This document shows, piece by piece, positions 34,154-46,212 of a stretch of DNA of 64,000 bases. Position 1 is the stretch's first letter; each line of letters begins with the position of its first letter. Below the pieces are notes generated by a model, which worked only from the letters and a program-made list of their open reading frames with translations, was not told the DNA's origin and ran no database searches. Position numbers and translations under genes: made by a program. Origin of the DNA: Gaeumannomyces sp. JS-464 (taxonomy: Eukaryota; Ascomycota; Sordariomycetes; Magnaporthales; Magnaporthaceae); the NCBI GenBank assembly GCA_002197995.1, contig NGZR01000004.1, positions 4,960,001 through 5,024,000 of the forward strand. Direction: 5' to 3'.

Positions 34154-37100
34154 TGTCCACCTTGGTTCTCAAGGGCGAATGGAACCGCCGCTGAGATGCG
34201 CGCGGAGACCCCACGCTGGTAGGGCCGGCTTCGAAAGAGTGACAAGGGGCTAGCTGGGTACCAGTAGGGAAGGCGTTGTTTCGCGGCAGTTCAAAAGAAA
34301 AAGGAATCCAACAACAGCGCAGGGAACTTGTGTCGAACGATTGAACAAGGCAAAGAGGAAGGCATTTTTTTGTCGGTTGGGAGGAGGGAATGCTTCCCTC
34401 CCGCATTTGCCCAGCCAGGCAACGCCATACCAGAGGAATTGGAACGGACCCGGGCACGTCGCGCGGGGGTGGGAGGTGTCGCGCGACGAAGCTGTGCTGT
34501 GTGCCCCTTCCTGCTGAACAACCAACAGCCACAAGGTGACATGGGGCAGGTCGATCATCGTCTGTGCAGCCAATGGCGTCACTCCAGGCACCAACATGAC
34601 CGGATAATCGTCCAATCAGATACCCCGCCAGCCCTCCATTAAGGGCTCGGTCCCGCCAAGCTGACAGTCGATGCAACTCAGCTTGCATTGCTACCCGCCA
34701 GCCTGACCTCCCTTGCCGTCCCGTCAATGCGATTGTTCGCGCCGACGGACTGGCACACTGGGACTCAGGCCACTCCTAGGTGCGTGGGGCGCACACATTG
34801 AGGCGACTCCCAAACCCGTACGAGACCGATACGGGCGGGCAGTGAAGGCTATAGGGTCTGACGGAGTACGACAACGATGTGGAAAAACCCTCTTGAAAGC
34901 AGATGCATCCATCGCGTTTTCAAGGAGGCCTCATGGACTGATACTTTGCCAACAAAAGGACAAAAATCCAGAACGTGGGCAAGGTGGGCTGGAACCATGC
35001 GGCCTAGTGGGGGAGAGCGAGGAATCCGGAATTGTGGATGCGCAATCGGGAACCCCAAGTCGTCCGTGAAGTAGGACCGGGGAAATGATGTCGCCAATAC
35101 GAAGACTCATGGCCCGGGGGGCACGGGAGCGCCTGCGTCAATCGGTGCGCGAGTGTGCCTTGCAGCTGCCTGTGGAAGGGTTCGAGGCAGATTTGCGCCC
35201 GCCCTTCAGCGGCCCGGAGGGACGGCCAACCAACCAGAACCGCTGAAACAAAGCGATTCAAACTGCAGTGCAGGAACCGAATGACCGTGCCGGCTTCTAG
35301 CCGCTGAGGCTTAGCCACCAGGAAGCGGATCGTTGCACGCAGCCCAGGGTTCAACGCCGTTGGCATTTGCTCAGCTCGATCGCAGAGTGGGCTCGGCAGC
35401 CATCCGCAGCCCGGAAGCCACCCGACCTGGCCTGGATCATGGGCCCAGCTGCCGGCGCAGACCATGTCGTGCACTTTTGCGCGACAATCCTGCATCCTTG
35501 ATTCCTTGCATACCTACCTGTTGTTGTGTATATATAACTTGCTCTTTTCCCACTTCCATCATGCCGCCGAAATTGACTCCTGTCTCCGTCCCATCCAGCC
35601 ATCTCTTTTCCCCTAGACGAGAACTCTCAACTCCCCACACATTTCCATCTGCCTCTCGATCTTGATCGTTCTCCAAACACTACCTCCATCACACCGACAA
35701 CACACTGTTCCTTTTCCCTACTGCCACCATATCCCTCGATCGCCGTGCTGTCAACTCACTGACCGATAGCATCACAGTTTTATGGGTCAAACTACGGCTT
35801 CTTGTGTTTGGTTGGCTGATGGGCGTGCGCTCCACGGCTGGTACTGTGTAAGTTGGGGGATAGGTAGATAGCAAGAGGCTTGCGGCACGCTGCAGCACAT
35901 CGTCCATAGCTTGTAGACTCCTCGCGCCTCCAGCCCAAACTCACCGAATCCAAGAGTTCTGGTTCGGTGTAGGTGAGGCCTCACGTAGCCTTGCACCCAT
36001 GGACCTGGGATTTATACCAAACAGAACGGATTAGATGGCTCTGATTGGCCCAGTGAGTCGTCGTCAGTGGCAGCACTAGCAGCTCCAACACCAGGCCTTC
36101 AAACTGTTCTGCTTCAATCGAAGCAGTATTGTTTGGAACATCGTGCATCCTATTTGGAGTCTTCTGTGTGCCTGATAAAAAGGTCACTGTGGTCGTGCGT
36201 ACTCGAAGATGCAATTCGTTGTCCTCTTTGCTTTGTATTTTTCTCGAGGGAGAGATCAACGTGAAGAAGCAAAGATCGCGCGAACAGTACCCGTCAAGGA
36301 GCCTGGGAAAGTCATTGTAAGGAGATTTCTGCCCGCATATGGAAAAAGAAATGACACTAACCGCGAGATAGTATTGTTGCACGAAAACTACAAACATGAG
36401 TGCCAGGGGCTCAAACGCGCCGGAAATGGTGCTGTCCGGGTCCGGGTAAGGACTTCCCCCACTGCTGTGCGCGGGCGTTGTTGGCAGCTGAGGCTGACTG
36501 TTGGTGGCTACCTAGCAGCACGTCTACCACCCAATCCTGGACGCTAAGCGCATACATTTACGACACCAACGGGCCTGCCGACCGATTCGTGCAGCCCTTC
36601 CCCGAATCACAAGACGATCGTGTGGCCAGGCTACGGCGAGAGATGGAAGCCTTGCAGAGGAGGGCCGGCCCTTCGAGAAGTGCAAGGCAGTCAACGTGCC
36701 CACGCCAATCACAGGCTCAGGAGCGGATAAGTCCGGGCAATAAACCAGCCGGTCGATGGACCAAGAGGAAGAAGGATTAAAAAAGGGTGCGCGGAATGAT
36801 ACACGGCACAACTACCCGAGATCTTGGTTGGATAGCATGCGAGGAGGCTGTTTTTCTGCGCTATTTGCTTCGCTTTTTGAGGGACGGACTGCAGGCTCGG
36901 TCGGTTCTTTTTCTGTAATTATTAGATACCCATAACTCGCCCAGCCAAAAAAGCTATTTCTTTCATGTCGCCTCGGGCAAAAAATTCTGCCCTTGCTCGT
37001 CGTTGTCGGCCGCTTCGCCCAAGGGTTATGTTGCATGCTGACAGGAAGGCCGCCCCCTCAATGTCGAAGGGTGAAACCCGCCCGTACTATGACACAAGGC

Positions 37101-38241
37101 GTTCTCGTCCCTTGGTATTTCCGTCGCTTCGAGTCCTCAGATGTAGGCCGGGTTCCATCTTTTATCGCCTTCTCCAGCGCTGGGTGGGTTTTCCCGAACC
37201 GGCCAGCGCGGCGGGGGTGGAGCTGTTGACTGGAGCCTCTGTGGTAGCAGTTCGGGCATCTTGCAGCTCAGTGACCCGAATTCAAGACTTAAGCCTGGGC
37301 TTGTTGGGTGCGGCTCATGTGGCTGCCCACCACACCAGCCTCGTGTGGCTGGGACCCACCAACAGCCTTGACAATCGCAATTGCGTCGATGGACTCTTTC
37401 GACCTCAACCGGCACGGAGCACCAACTCGAACGCCTCGCAAGCTCCGCAGACGCTGCGGTGGCGTGCTGTCGCCGGCGACTACCGAGTCGAGGATGTATA
37501 AGAAATCACATTCCATTATTTCTCTGGCCGTCATTCGATGTGGGGCTTTGCGCAGCAGGACGAGCCTCAGCGCCGCCACCGTCTGCGAGGGAGCCTCAAG
37601 TGATGCTGGTAACCGTCGTCTCTCCTTGCCCCCTCTCCCCGAACAAGCGCACGACGCCCGGAATCGGTAAGCCGGCGCATTGCGCCCCGTCTCCCCTTTA
37701 CTTTCCTCCCCAAGCCTCTTTCCCCGATCACCGAGACGGTGCCTCTTGCTGGGCCTCACCGCAGCCGTCTCTGTGCGAGGGCGGCAGCGCCCCTCCGCAG
37801 TTGCGCATCTGGCTCAAGCGGGCCCGCCGTGCCAAAAGCAGTGTTATGTCAGCGGCTCGGCTTGAGTCAGTTTCTCCACTTTCCCATTGGCACACCTCGC
37901 ACCGGTTTTTTTCACCTGGCTGGCTCGCCTGCAGGACTCCCCAGGGCCTGGCGCGCCGTCAGGCAGGCAAACAACAACAACAGGAGCGAAACATTTCGCC
38001 AGACTAGATTTTCAGCCTTCTGAATTTTCCGACTCACCACATCACCGCCCGCCCCACGAAACCGAATAGCTTCGGACCACCTTTTTCGAGCTGCTGCCAC
38101 CACCGCTGTGCTTGGTTTTTCTGCCCAAATTTATTTGCGCAATCCGATTTTGCTATCCACGAGCTGCGACGCGCTGCACCACGCTTGCTCTCATTTATTG
38201 TTTTCTGGACGGCCAGCATCCCGCTTGCCCGCAATATCACA
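34154..38241. other. About 4.1 kb without a supportable gene
   Basis: Open frames are short or lack coding character. The best candidate is the plus-strand frame ending at 36780, whose last 75 codons ('DDRVARLRREMEALQRRAG', basic C-terminus 'WTKRKKD') look like a coiled-coil tail, but I cannot find its start. The 3' part (about 37600-38241) is C/T-rich and probably the promoter and 5' UTR of the H2A.Z gene. No RNA gene recognised. Confidence 0.4.
36550..36780 (+). other. Possible small coding fragment, function unknown
   Basis: A frame with 'AYIYDTNGPADRFVQPF' followed by a charged helix 'DDRVARLRREMEALQRRAG' and a lysine-rich end. It is more protein-like than its surroundings, but no homologue recognised and no start or splice site is convincing. 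Confidence 0.2.
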
Positions 38242-39360
38242 ATGGCTGGTGGAAAGGGAAAGTCTTCTGGTGGGAAGAGCTCCGGCGGTAAGACCGCGGG
38301 TGAGGGCCCCAAGAAGCAACAATCCCACTCGGCGCGCGCAGGACTGCAAGTAAGTGCCTCATGAACTGCGTCGATGGCTTCCCATCGCATTTGTTTTTTC
38401 TGTCCATCTTCGAATCCTGCCTGCCGGCAGGCCACGCCACCGTCCCGCGAGCGCAAACTTTCCCGCCCACCTCGCGATGCTCAACCGAGCTCGAGCTCCC
38501 GCGATCGCCCAGCCGCTCTCACCGAATCTCCCCCCGAAAACCGACCGCGCCGCCGCGACACCCGCGATTATTATCAATTAGACATGCCGCGCATCACGAC
38601 CACACTCGCATCTTTGATTCCACAAAATTCGATATCTATCCGGACGCGTCAACCTCAACTTTTGCAGCCCCGCATCGCGCAACCCGCCATGGCAGTGCCA
38701 GACCCCGACCACGCCCAGCACGGCAGCGCTCGACCTGCAACGTATGGCGCGCCATCGGACCGACCTACGGATGCGAACCTATGATCGCTTGTATGGCTTT
38801 CTGGATCCCCGATAGCTAACGTGGACCTTGTTTCCCAGTTCCCCTGCGGACGTGTCAAGCGTTTCCTCAAGCAAAACACCCAAAACAAGATGCGCGTCGG
38901 CGCCAAGGCGGCGGTCTATGTTACGGCGGTGCTGGAGTACCTGACTGCCGAGGTTCTTGAGCTGGCCGGCGTAAGTTCAACTTTCCCCCTGCCAACGCTT
39001 TCCTCCCTCTCTCGTCGCAACTTTCTCGCCACCATGACGGCCACGTCACGGGTCGCGAATGGCATGCATCCGCCTCCCCTTTGTCTCCCCTTCGCTGTGT
39101 GTCAGGTGTTTGTCTCCTGAACACGCAGTGTGAATCTGACCTGTACTAATACCACGAACGCAACGACGCAGAACGCGGCCAAGGACCTGAAGGTGAAGCG
39201 AATCACTCCTCGACACCTGCAACTCGCCATTCGAGGAGACGAGGAGCTGGACACGCTTATCCGTGCCACCATCGCATTCGGAGGTGTGCTGCCGCACATC
39301 AACCGCGCGTTGCTTCTGAAGGTGGAGCAGAAGAAGAAGCAGAAGCAACTGGAGGCGTGA
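38242..39360 (+). CDS. HTZ1: Histone variant H2A.Z
   Basis: Nucleosome variant placed at promoters by SWR1-type remodellers. Three exons, 38242-38349, 38839-38970 and 39172-39360, give exactly 142 residues with all splice sites canonical (donors GTAAGT and GTAAGT). The N-tail is Gly/Lys/Ser-rich ('[17 protein letters not shown]', acetylatable lysines). The core has 'GRVKRFLKQ', '[20 protein letters not shown]', '[20 protein letters not shown]' and the H2A.Z-type '[18 protein letters not shown]'. The extended acidic-patch loop and lack of an SQ tail distinguish it from canonical H2A. The first intron is long (489 nt) for this genome. No frame lesion. Confidence 0.97.
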
Positions 39361-40391
39361 GAGTCTCTCCGGGCTGCGATTGTTTCTATTTTACTATGAT
39401 GGGATTTTTTTTTTCGACACTGTCCCTCGGGATCTTGGGGTTTCACGGGTTCTGTTCTTCCTCTGTCCGCGGTTTCTGTTCCTCAACCTCTCTTCTCCAT
39501 ATCGCAAGGGAAAGTATGTGGTGTCGTTTCGTCTTGTTTTTGTGGCACGTGGAAAATAGGGTGGCGGGATATGGCTTTTGTTGGGGCGGGGCCGGTATAC
39601 CTTGGTGCTGGAAACACGTTTGCTCCGTCGGCTCTCTACGACCACATTTGTCCCACTTTCTCGCCCATCTACGTCCTCGGACACTCGGCTCTGCGTTCGA
39701 GCTTCATCGTGGGCGGAAACTGGCCTGCTCATCTTGCCAACCCTGGGAGCCCTGGAATGGGTCACGCATCACAGCTACCCGAGCATTCCCATGCCCTTTC
39801 ACGCAGCGCCTTCGAACACATGTGGAGAGGGCCGCTAATTTAACTTTGGTGCCACCCGGAATTCTCTCGCGAGGACAAATGGCCGGCTGCATTCTTGCGC
39901 GGGAAGAGACAGGTTGACTGCTCCGACGCAGCGTCCTTCGGATTCGCCGGGCGGCTGCGTCGCGCTGTCCACCCGGGACATCAATCAACTGTATCATACA
40001 ATAATATGGTCGGGTCTCGATGATTTGGACGTAGGAAGTTGAGAGCGATGGAGTGCTAATATCTTTCGCCCGCATCAGATAGATACGTGGCTACCTGCCT
40101 AGGTACATGCAGATGTGTGGTCTGCGATGATCACTCGCAAATGCGTGTGCGCCATCCAAGGACAGGAGAGTGATAATGTTTGCACCGTGAGACACGCTAC
40201 AGGTAAAAAGGGAGCGACAAGAAAATGACAATGTGTTGCTTTCTAAAAGGTCATACAGCCAACCCTTACTCTATATCTAACCGGCGCCAGCCCAAAACAC
40301 AAACAAAAGAAATCAGTCAGAAATCCTACACCAAAATCGGATACCAAACAGTCGGGCGGTCTGCTCCCGTTGCCTTTGCATCGCTTTGCCT
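39361..40391. other. Intergenic (convergent), no gene seen
   Basis: 3' UTR of H2A.Z and downstream sequence up to the stop of the next minus-strand gene. A CCTAGGTA word occurs near 40098. Open frames at 39357-39917 lack protein character. Confidence 0.5.
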
Positions 40392-41836
40392 TCAGAATTC
40401 ACCCCTCATGAAGGCGCTGCGGAACCGTATGAGCTCCGCGAGGCCGTCATCCCCGCTGCCGGTGCCCGAGGCACCGGATCCCCGGTGGTGCTTGGACACG
40501 TCGTCGTCCATCATCTCGACATCGACGCCGCACACGGAGGAGGCCGCCGTGCCGTAGTTGCTGCCCCTGCTGCTGCTGCGCGTGCTCGGCGGCGAGGGCG
40601 AGGCCGAAGAAGGCCTGCTGCCGCTGTCGCACTCGTCCTCCTCGGGGAGCTCGGCCAGCGGCGGCAGCGGGTGCGGCAGCGGGTGCGGCGGCCGGTGCCT
40701 GCCGCGGCGGTCGCTGCTGCTGTTTGGCGCCGGCGGCGTGGACAGCGGCAGGAAGGCGTCGGAGCCCGTCAGGCGGAACAGCTTGAGCCGGCTGCGGCGC
40801 TGGCGCTCTGCGACGATGGAGTCGGAGTCGGAGCCGGAGCCGTCATCGCTGTCGCTGTCGCTGCCGTCACTATGAGGCGGGGAGAGCGGGGCGTCGCGCA
40901 TCTCGACGTCGGCGGGCGTTGCCGAGGGGGAGTAGGGGGAGGAGCCGCTGCCGCCGCGGAGCATGGTGAAGGTCAGGCTGCGCGGGGCCGGCAGTGGCCA
41001 CGAGTCGCTGTGCGCGAGGGTGATGAGCCCGGTGTCGTCCGAGTCCGAGTCGGGCGAGTCGTCGCCGTTGTCGTTGTCGCCGCCGCCGCTGTCGTCCGAC
41101 GAGGACAGCTCCTCCGGGTCCAGGACGATGAACTTGCTGGCCAGGATCTCCTCGGCCTCGTCGTCGGCATGGTTCGCCTCGTCCTGGTTGTCGTCGTCGT
41201 CGTCGTCGCCGGGCTCGAAGAAGGTGGCGCCCGTCGCCACGGAGGCCCCATTGGGCTCCTGCGGCTGCTCGTCGCTGCTGACGGTCATCGTCGTAGTGAC
41301 CAGGATCTCGGCTTTGGGAGAGGCGGGGGTCGTGGTGGTCGTGGTGGTCGTGGTGGTGTTGGTGGTGCCCTTGCTCTCCAGGGGCCAGGCGTCGTCCGCG
41401 TCCCAGGCCTCCCGCTCGAGCCGCACGCGCCGGCGCGTGTGGTGGCACTCGGACGGGTAGTCACAGTGGTCGGGGCAGCTGTGGCTGCCGTCGGCGAAGA
41501 GCCGCTCGCGCTCCTGGCTCCGGACCTGCCGGACCTGCCGGCCGCGCCGCCAGGCGCCCAGGCCTCCCAGCCATCGTAGTCGAACTCGGCGCGGCAGGGC
41601 CCGCCGCGCAGGTGGCGGCTGCTGCTGCTGCTGCGGCGCTGCTTCTTGACGGCGCGGCGGTTGTCGGGCAGGAGGGCGGCGTCGACGTCCAGGCTCGTGC
41701 ACATGGTGTGGCCGCACTCGATGCAGCGGCGCGTGCAGGCCAGGCGGTACACGATGCCGCAGCTGTGGCACTGCCAGAGCCAGGGCTGCGGCGTGGGGGG
41801 AGGAGGGGCCGTGGACGCGCGCGGGAGGGTGGGCAT
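40392..41836 (-). CDS. Cys-rich N-terminus plus acidic Ser/Asp-rich protein, unknown function
   Basis: A minus-strand gene of about 480 residues starting at 41836 ('MPTLPRASTAPP'). Near the N-terminus are paired cysteines that could bind zinc: 'CHSCGIVYRLACTRRCIECG' (residues about 28-47), 'HTMC', and further on 'CPDHCDYPSEC'. The rest is low complexity: a Thr run, long Asp runs, Ser/Asp-rich stretches and a Pro/His stretch, ending 'LIRFRSAFMRGEF'. One G on the coding strand is missing in the run at 41557-41559; restoring it joins both halves. No named family; a zinc-ribbon-like head with a disordered acidic tail suggests a nuclear adaptor. Strong Ser/Asp bias creates long false frames on the opposite strand. 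Confidence 0.65.
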
Positions 41837-43072
41837 GATGAGGTCTTGGGGGTTGGCGGTTGATGGGCGGGGGAGGAGGGGATGCGGGGGAAGAAGGAGA
41901 GGCGTCTGTGATGCATCTTTCCGATTTTTGTGTATACGTTTTTTTTTTTTCTTTGGGAAGGAACGTCGAGTTCGTGGGTAGGGTGTGACGTAAAGAGAGT
42001 CTATGCCGCCCGATATGCGGGAAACAAGGCGTGGATATGCCGTTAAAAGGAGCGATGAGAAAAGTTGGATTCGACAAAAGCACAAATAGGAAAGTGCGGC
42101 GGTGGGTGTTGCCAGAAAACCCAGAAGGAAAGTAGATGGACGATGAACGAAAGAGTGACAGGTTGCGATGTACAATGCGTGGAAGGGACGAAGACACAAT
42201 ATATGGGGTGCCAACGGCAAGAACCGGAGCATCACTTGGCTTGTTCCGTACCCAAAATATCATCTTTGACATGTCTATCGCTGGATTCTTTGTGGGATCT
42301 CATTCGCGTTGCTCATTGAACTCATGGCACGTGGCTGGGGCCAGGCTGGCTCGGGCTTGGGTTTCTTTGTTCCGGGAAATGACTTTGGAATGCTATTTTT
42401 GGCCATCAGCTCTGTGGGATCCACGGAACCTCTGCCGCGGCCGAAGGACGACCCAAACAGGGGGTTTAGTTTGGTTTTGTCAGCGTAAGGAAACAAAGAT
42501 TTAATGCGATATGACAAGAAAAATGGCAATACCCAACACTAATGATTTGACCCATCGGGGAGATTAGGGCTGAAGCTTGAAGACAAAGAAACCATTTTGA
42601 AGCTGAAAGCCTCACCCAGCGCCACCACATCATCAAAGTGGAGTTTGTGTTTTTGCTTTTTATCCTGGAGCTGCCGAGCCCAGATGATCACGAGTAGAAA
42701 CAAGCACAGTGATCGGGCAAGACACGGCAGAGTCCAGAGAACGAGGAGTTGCATCAATTATTAGCAAAGGCGCACGCAACATAAAGTATGCTGGACTGAA
42801 CTACCCAATACGCGCCAAGACACATTAGAATTTAGCTTCAGTGGCTCAGGCTCGAATGGCAGTTGAGAAAAGGTGTTTTTCTCCTGCGCTTGTGGCCTAG
42901 GTGTGCATGTGCCATGGCTGTGGTGGCTAAGCCTCGCGTCTGAGCCACAGAGACCTACGGAGTATACCCCTCATTTTCCTCCTCATTCTGCTTCATCCGA
43001 GATTTGCCCTTCCAGACATCCTTATTCCTAACTACCCCGCCATTCTTTCTATCTCTGTGCTCTTCATGCCCC
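41837..43072. promoter_or_regulatory. Divergent intergenic region, Cys/acidic protein gene and HET gene
   Basis: About 1.2 kb between two divergent starts, with purine-rich and AT-rich stretches and no supported ORF. Confidence 0.45.
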
Positions 43073-45352
43073 ATGGATCCGTTCGGCGCCGCTCAGAGCA
43101 CTTCTGAGCCGAGTGAGTCGCCACTATGTCAACGCTGCAGACATGGCCTTGCGTTCGACGACAAAGCTGCGGGCGGGCGTAAAATGGTCTCCAGCGACGG
43201 CAATGGCTTTTTGGTCATAGGCTCCCCACCCATCGATGTTGACCATCGCGAGAGCTGGAGCTACCCAAACATAAGCGACATAGCCCATGGAAAAACACAG
43301 GCCCTGCAACACTCATTCTTCGACTCTTTCCCCAGCTTGCCGAACTTGGCCCGCTCCGGCTCAGGCCCGCTTGGATGCAGGTTCTGCGTCCTCCTCCGGT
43401 CCACGCTGCTGTCACAAAACCTGGCACGGAACAACGCGAGACAAAACGCAACAACACAAGTTGAGATCAAATTCGCGGGATATCAGTGGGAAACCGATGT
43501 TTCCTACACACCCTTACCCGTTGGCGAGAGAGCCCAAAAGAGAGGACATCTCGTCCTACGTCTGGTGGTTTCTGTCGCCGATGACCCCACGTGCACCTCG
43601 GCTCTATGCTTTCGAGTGGATCCCTACAGAGACAAGAACGGTGTGTATTTTGTTGTAACATATTGTCCAATCTTTCCACGCTATGATTGACGGCATCCAA
43701 ACAGGAGTCAGTCAAATATCTCAGTGGCTGAGGCTCTGGAATTCGTTTTATGCTACCGAGCGCTTCAACCACGACGGTGCTCTCTGGGCAAAAGATCTCA
43801 TTGACGGAGACGCAACCAGAGGTTATGCGTGGGCCCCTTGGGATTCTGATGCGCAGAGAGAATTGGTCTCGAGATACATCACCGAGCGTGCCCGTCGCCG
43901 GGAGGGTTTCCGCCCGAAAAGGCTGATAGACGTCCGAAGCGAGCCGGCAAAACTCGTACTTGGGGCAGACATACCCACCGACTCTCCCACTTATGCAGCC
44001 TTGAGCTACTGCTGGGGGCCTCCAGCGGAAGCGCAAAGGCAGCTGACAACCACGAAGGAGTCTATTCAAGAGCGCATGTCCGGTATCCCCGACGAGCAGA
44101 TGACGCCTCTCCTTCAGGATGCCTTCACTGTGACCCGAGCCCTGTCAATCCCATATCTCTGGGTTGACTCTCTGTGCATTTTGCAAGGCGATGATGGACA
44201 TCAAGACTGGGAGGAGCAGTCTCTCCTCATGGAAGACATCTACGGCCATGCCCATGTCACAATTGGTGCCTTGGCCTCGTCCTCTTGCATGCAAGGGTTC
44301 ATCCGGCCACAGCCGATCGAGACAGATATGTTCCTGCGTTGGACCTCTAAACTGGCGCCTGATGTCACAGGACTCGCCAGAATCACATATTTGACCAGTC
44401 GCCCTCTTGCAGAGGGAGGGGAATCTATGTCGATCACATGGCCATCGTCGAATCAAACTTTGACACATCGTTCTGGGCTAGCCGAGGATGGACGTTCCAA
44501 GAAGGCTTCTTGTCGCAGCGTTTCCTAGCTTTCGGGAATTGCGACCTCCTATTTGGGTACATGGGCAGGTGTCTCTTGATGGGAGCCAGTTATCCAACAA
44601 GGACGTCAAATCTGGCAGACGTAATACCGGCGCTGGCGAATTTTGGTGGCTATTTGCCTTGGATTGGCGTCGTGGGCGCATATAGCCGCCGCGATAAAGG
44701 CCTCACAAGACGGTCCGACCTTTTCCCAGCCCTGTCAGGGCTTGCAGCACGCCATGCCGGAATCCACGGACTTTGCAGCCAAGAATATCTGGCAGGCATG
44801 TGGAAACAGAGCTTGCACACGGAGCTAACTTGGCACCGCTACCGCAGAGACGCACAAGAGCAAGACCTGGCGATTTTTGTTCAAGACTTGGCATTTCAAA
44901 AGGAGTACGTTTGTCCATCTTGGAACTGGGGACTACTCGGCGGGGTTTTTTGCTACGGTGGGATGGAGTATGATGAGGCGATTTGCCAGCTTCAGCCAAC
45001 AATTGCACACAAAACCAAGAGCCCGTTCCGTGAGATCTCCGCCGGGATGCTTCAAATTACTGGCCGGGTAACGGAGCTTCCCCACTGGTTCCCGACAATG
45101 GGTAGCGATCAAACCACAAAGTGGTTTTTGGACTGGACCAACTGGCGTGGACCACTGCCCAGAGGGGAGCTCCGGATGGTCTATACGTCTTGCCACAGCA
45201 CCATCAGCAACTCATATACCACACGAGGAATAATAATCCATCCGGTCGGAATAGCGCGGCCTGGATTATATGTACGGGTGGGTGCGTTCGACTCGCATCG
45301 CGTTTGGGGGAGAATTTGGGAGGAGAAGACACAGACTGTTGTGCTAATCTGA
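43073..45352 (+). CDS. Heterokaryon-incompatibility (HET) domain protein
   Basis: About 738 residues in two exons (43073-43640 and 43705-45352; 64-nt intron, donor GTGTGT). The HET domain is clear: block 1 'YAALSYCWG' (about 43993), block 2 'IPYLWVDSLCILQGD' (about 44148) and block 3 'SRGWTFQEG' (about 44480). The N-terminus has 'CQRCRHGLAF' and 'CRFCVLL', typical of the conserved lead-in of this fungal family. The C-terminal half is the usual variable region. HET proteins trigger cell death after fusion of unlike strains or act in innate-type immunity; whether this one does is inference. One G is missing in GGGG 44418-44421, between 'LAEGG' and 'VDHMAIV'. A start at 43066 is also possible. 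Confidence 0.9.
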
Positions 45353-46212
45353 GAGTATTCTATCCGAGGAGTGCATTATGAGGTATTCTAGGGCCGCTGC
45401 CGGGATGAGCTGGGCACCAAATAGGGCTTAGTTATAATATAAGCGATATGCTCTTTCTTCGCAAGAGCGGCGCCCGGCTGGGCAACGCCGGTTAGTGAAT
45501 TTCGCCTTCCCTTGTTAGCCTCATTGCATCACAGCTGACAAAATGGATCTCTCGTGCTTTTTTTTACTAGTCAAAGTTGGCCGCCACCGATACTTGACTG
45601 CCGTAAACCAGTCGCGCGCATAGGCTGTATTTGTTTCCGCCGTCGGCAGTGAGTTCTCGTAGCACGACGTCGCGACCGCGGGAGCTCGACCAGCTTCACC
45701 ATCCGCACGACCTTCTCCTTTGATACACCGATGCGGTACGATACCGAGGCACCGGTATCGACTGTACATGGAAGCCGCCCGAGCGGTCGTGAATTCATGA
45801 TGTCCTAATCGCCTCTTCGCGTACCTGCTGCTGTCTGGCGTTGTGATCGACAAACAAGAAGATCCTTCTCCAAGCCTGTGGCCCCGTTGCATGCTGCTCA
45901 CGGTGGTGTGGGAGGAGCGGGGAGTGCCTTGGCACGAGCACACCTCCTTCAAAGATTCGTGATGAGCATAGGATACACGAGCGTAAACCCCTAAACCGAG
46001 GAGGTATGCAGCAAGAAGCATCCGGTGTACTCCAAAAGATACAACACGCACGGTGAAAAGCGCTAACATCAAAGACCGACATAAAGACAGGAAGAGGAGG
46101 CAGGTGAAACGGAGATATCAAGGACGCTTGACGCACATAACCTGTAATGTCTAGGTGGTTTTATGTCAAAGAATTATGAACACAGTGTTACATGCCGAGA
46201 TCCAACCACAAA
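45353..46212. other. Intergenic, no assignable gene
   Basis: Convergent 3' regions of the HET and ABC transporter genes. A minus-strand frame (45521-46072) starts hydrophobic but has no recognisable family and weak coding character. Confidence 0.45.

Noticed and set aside
40386..41579. 397-codon plus-strand frame rich in Ala/Gly/Val/Arg
   Set aside because: Exact shadow of the Ser/Asp-rich minus-strand gene; the repeated codons of that gene create it.
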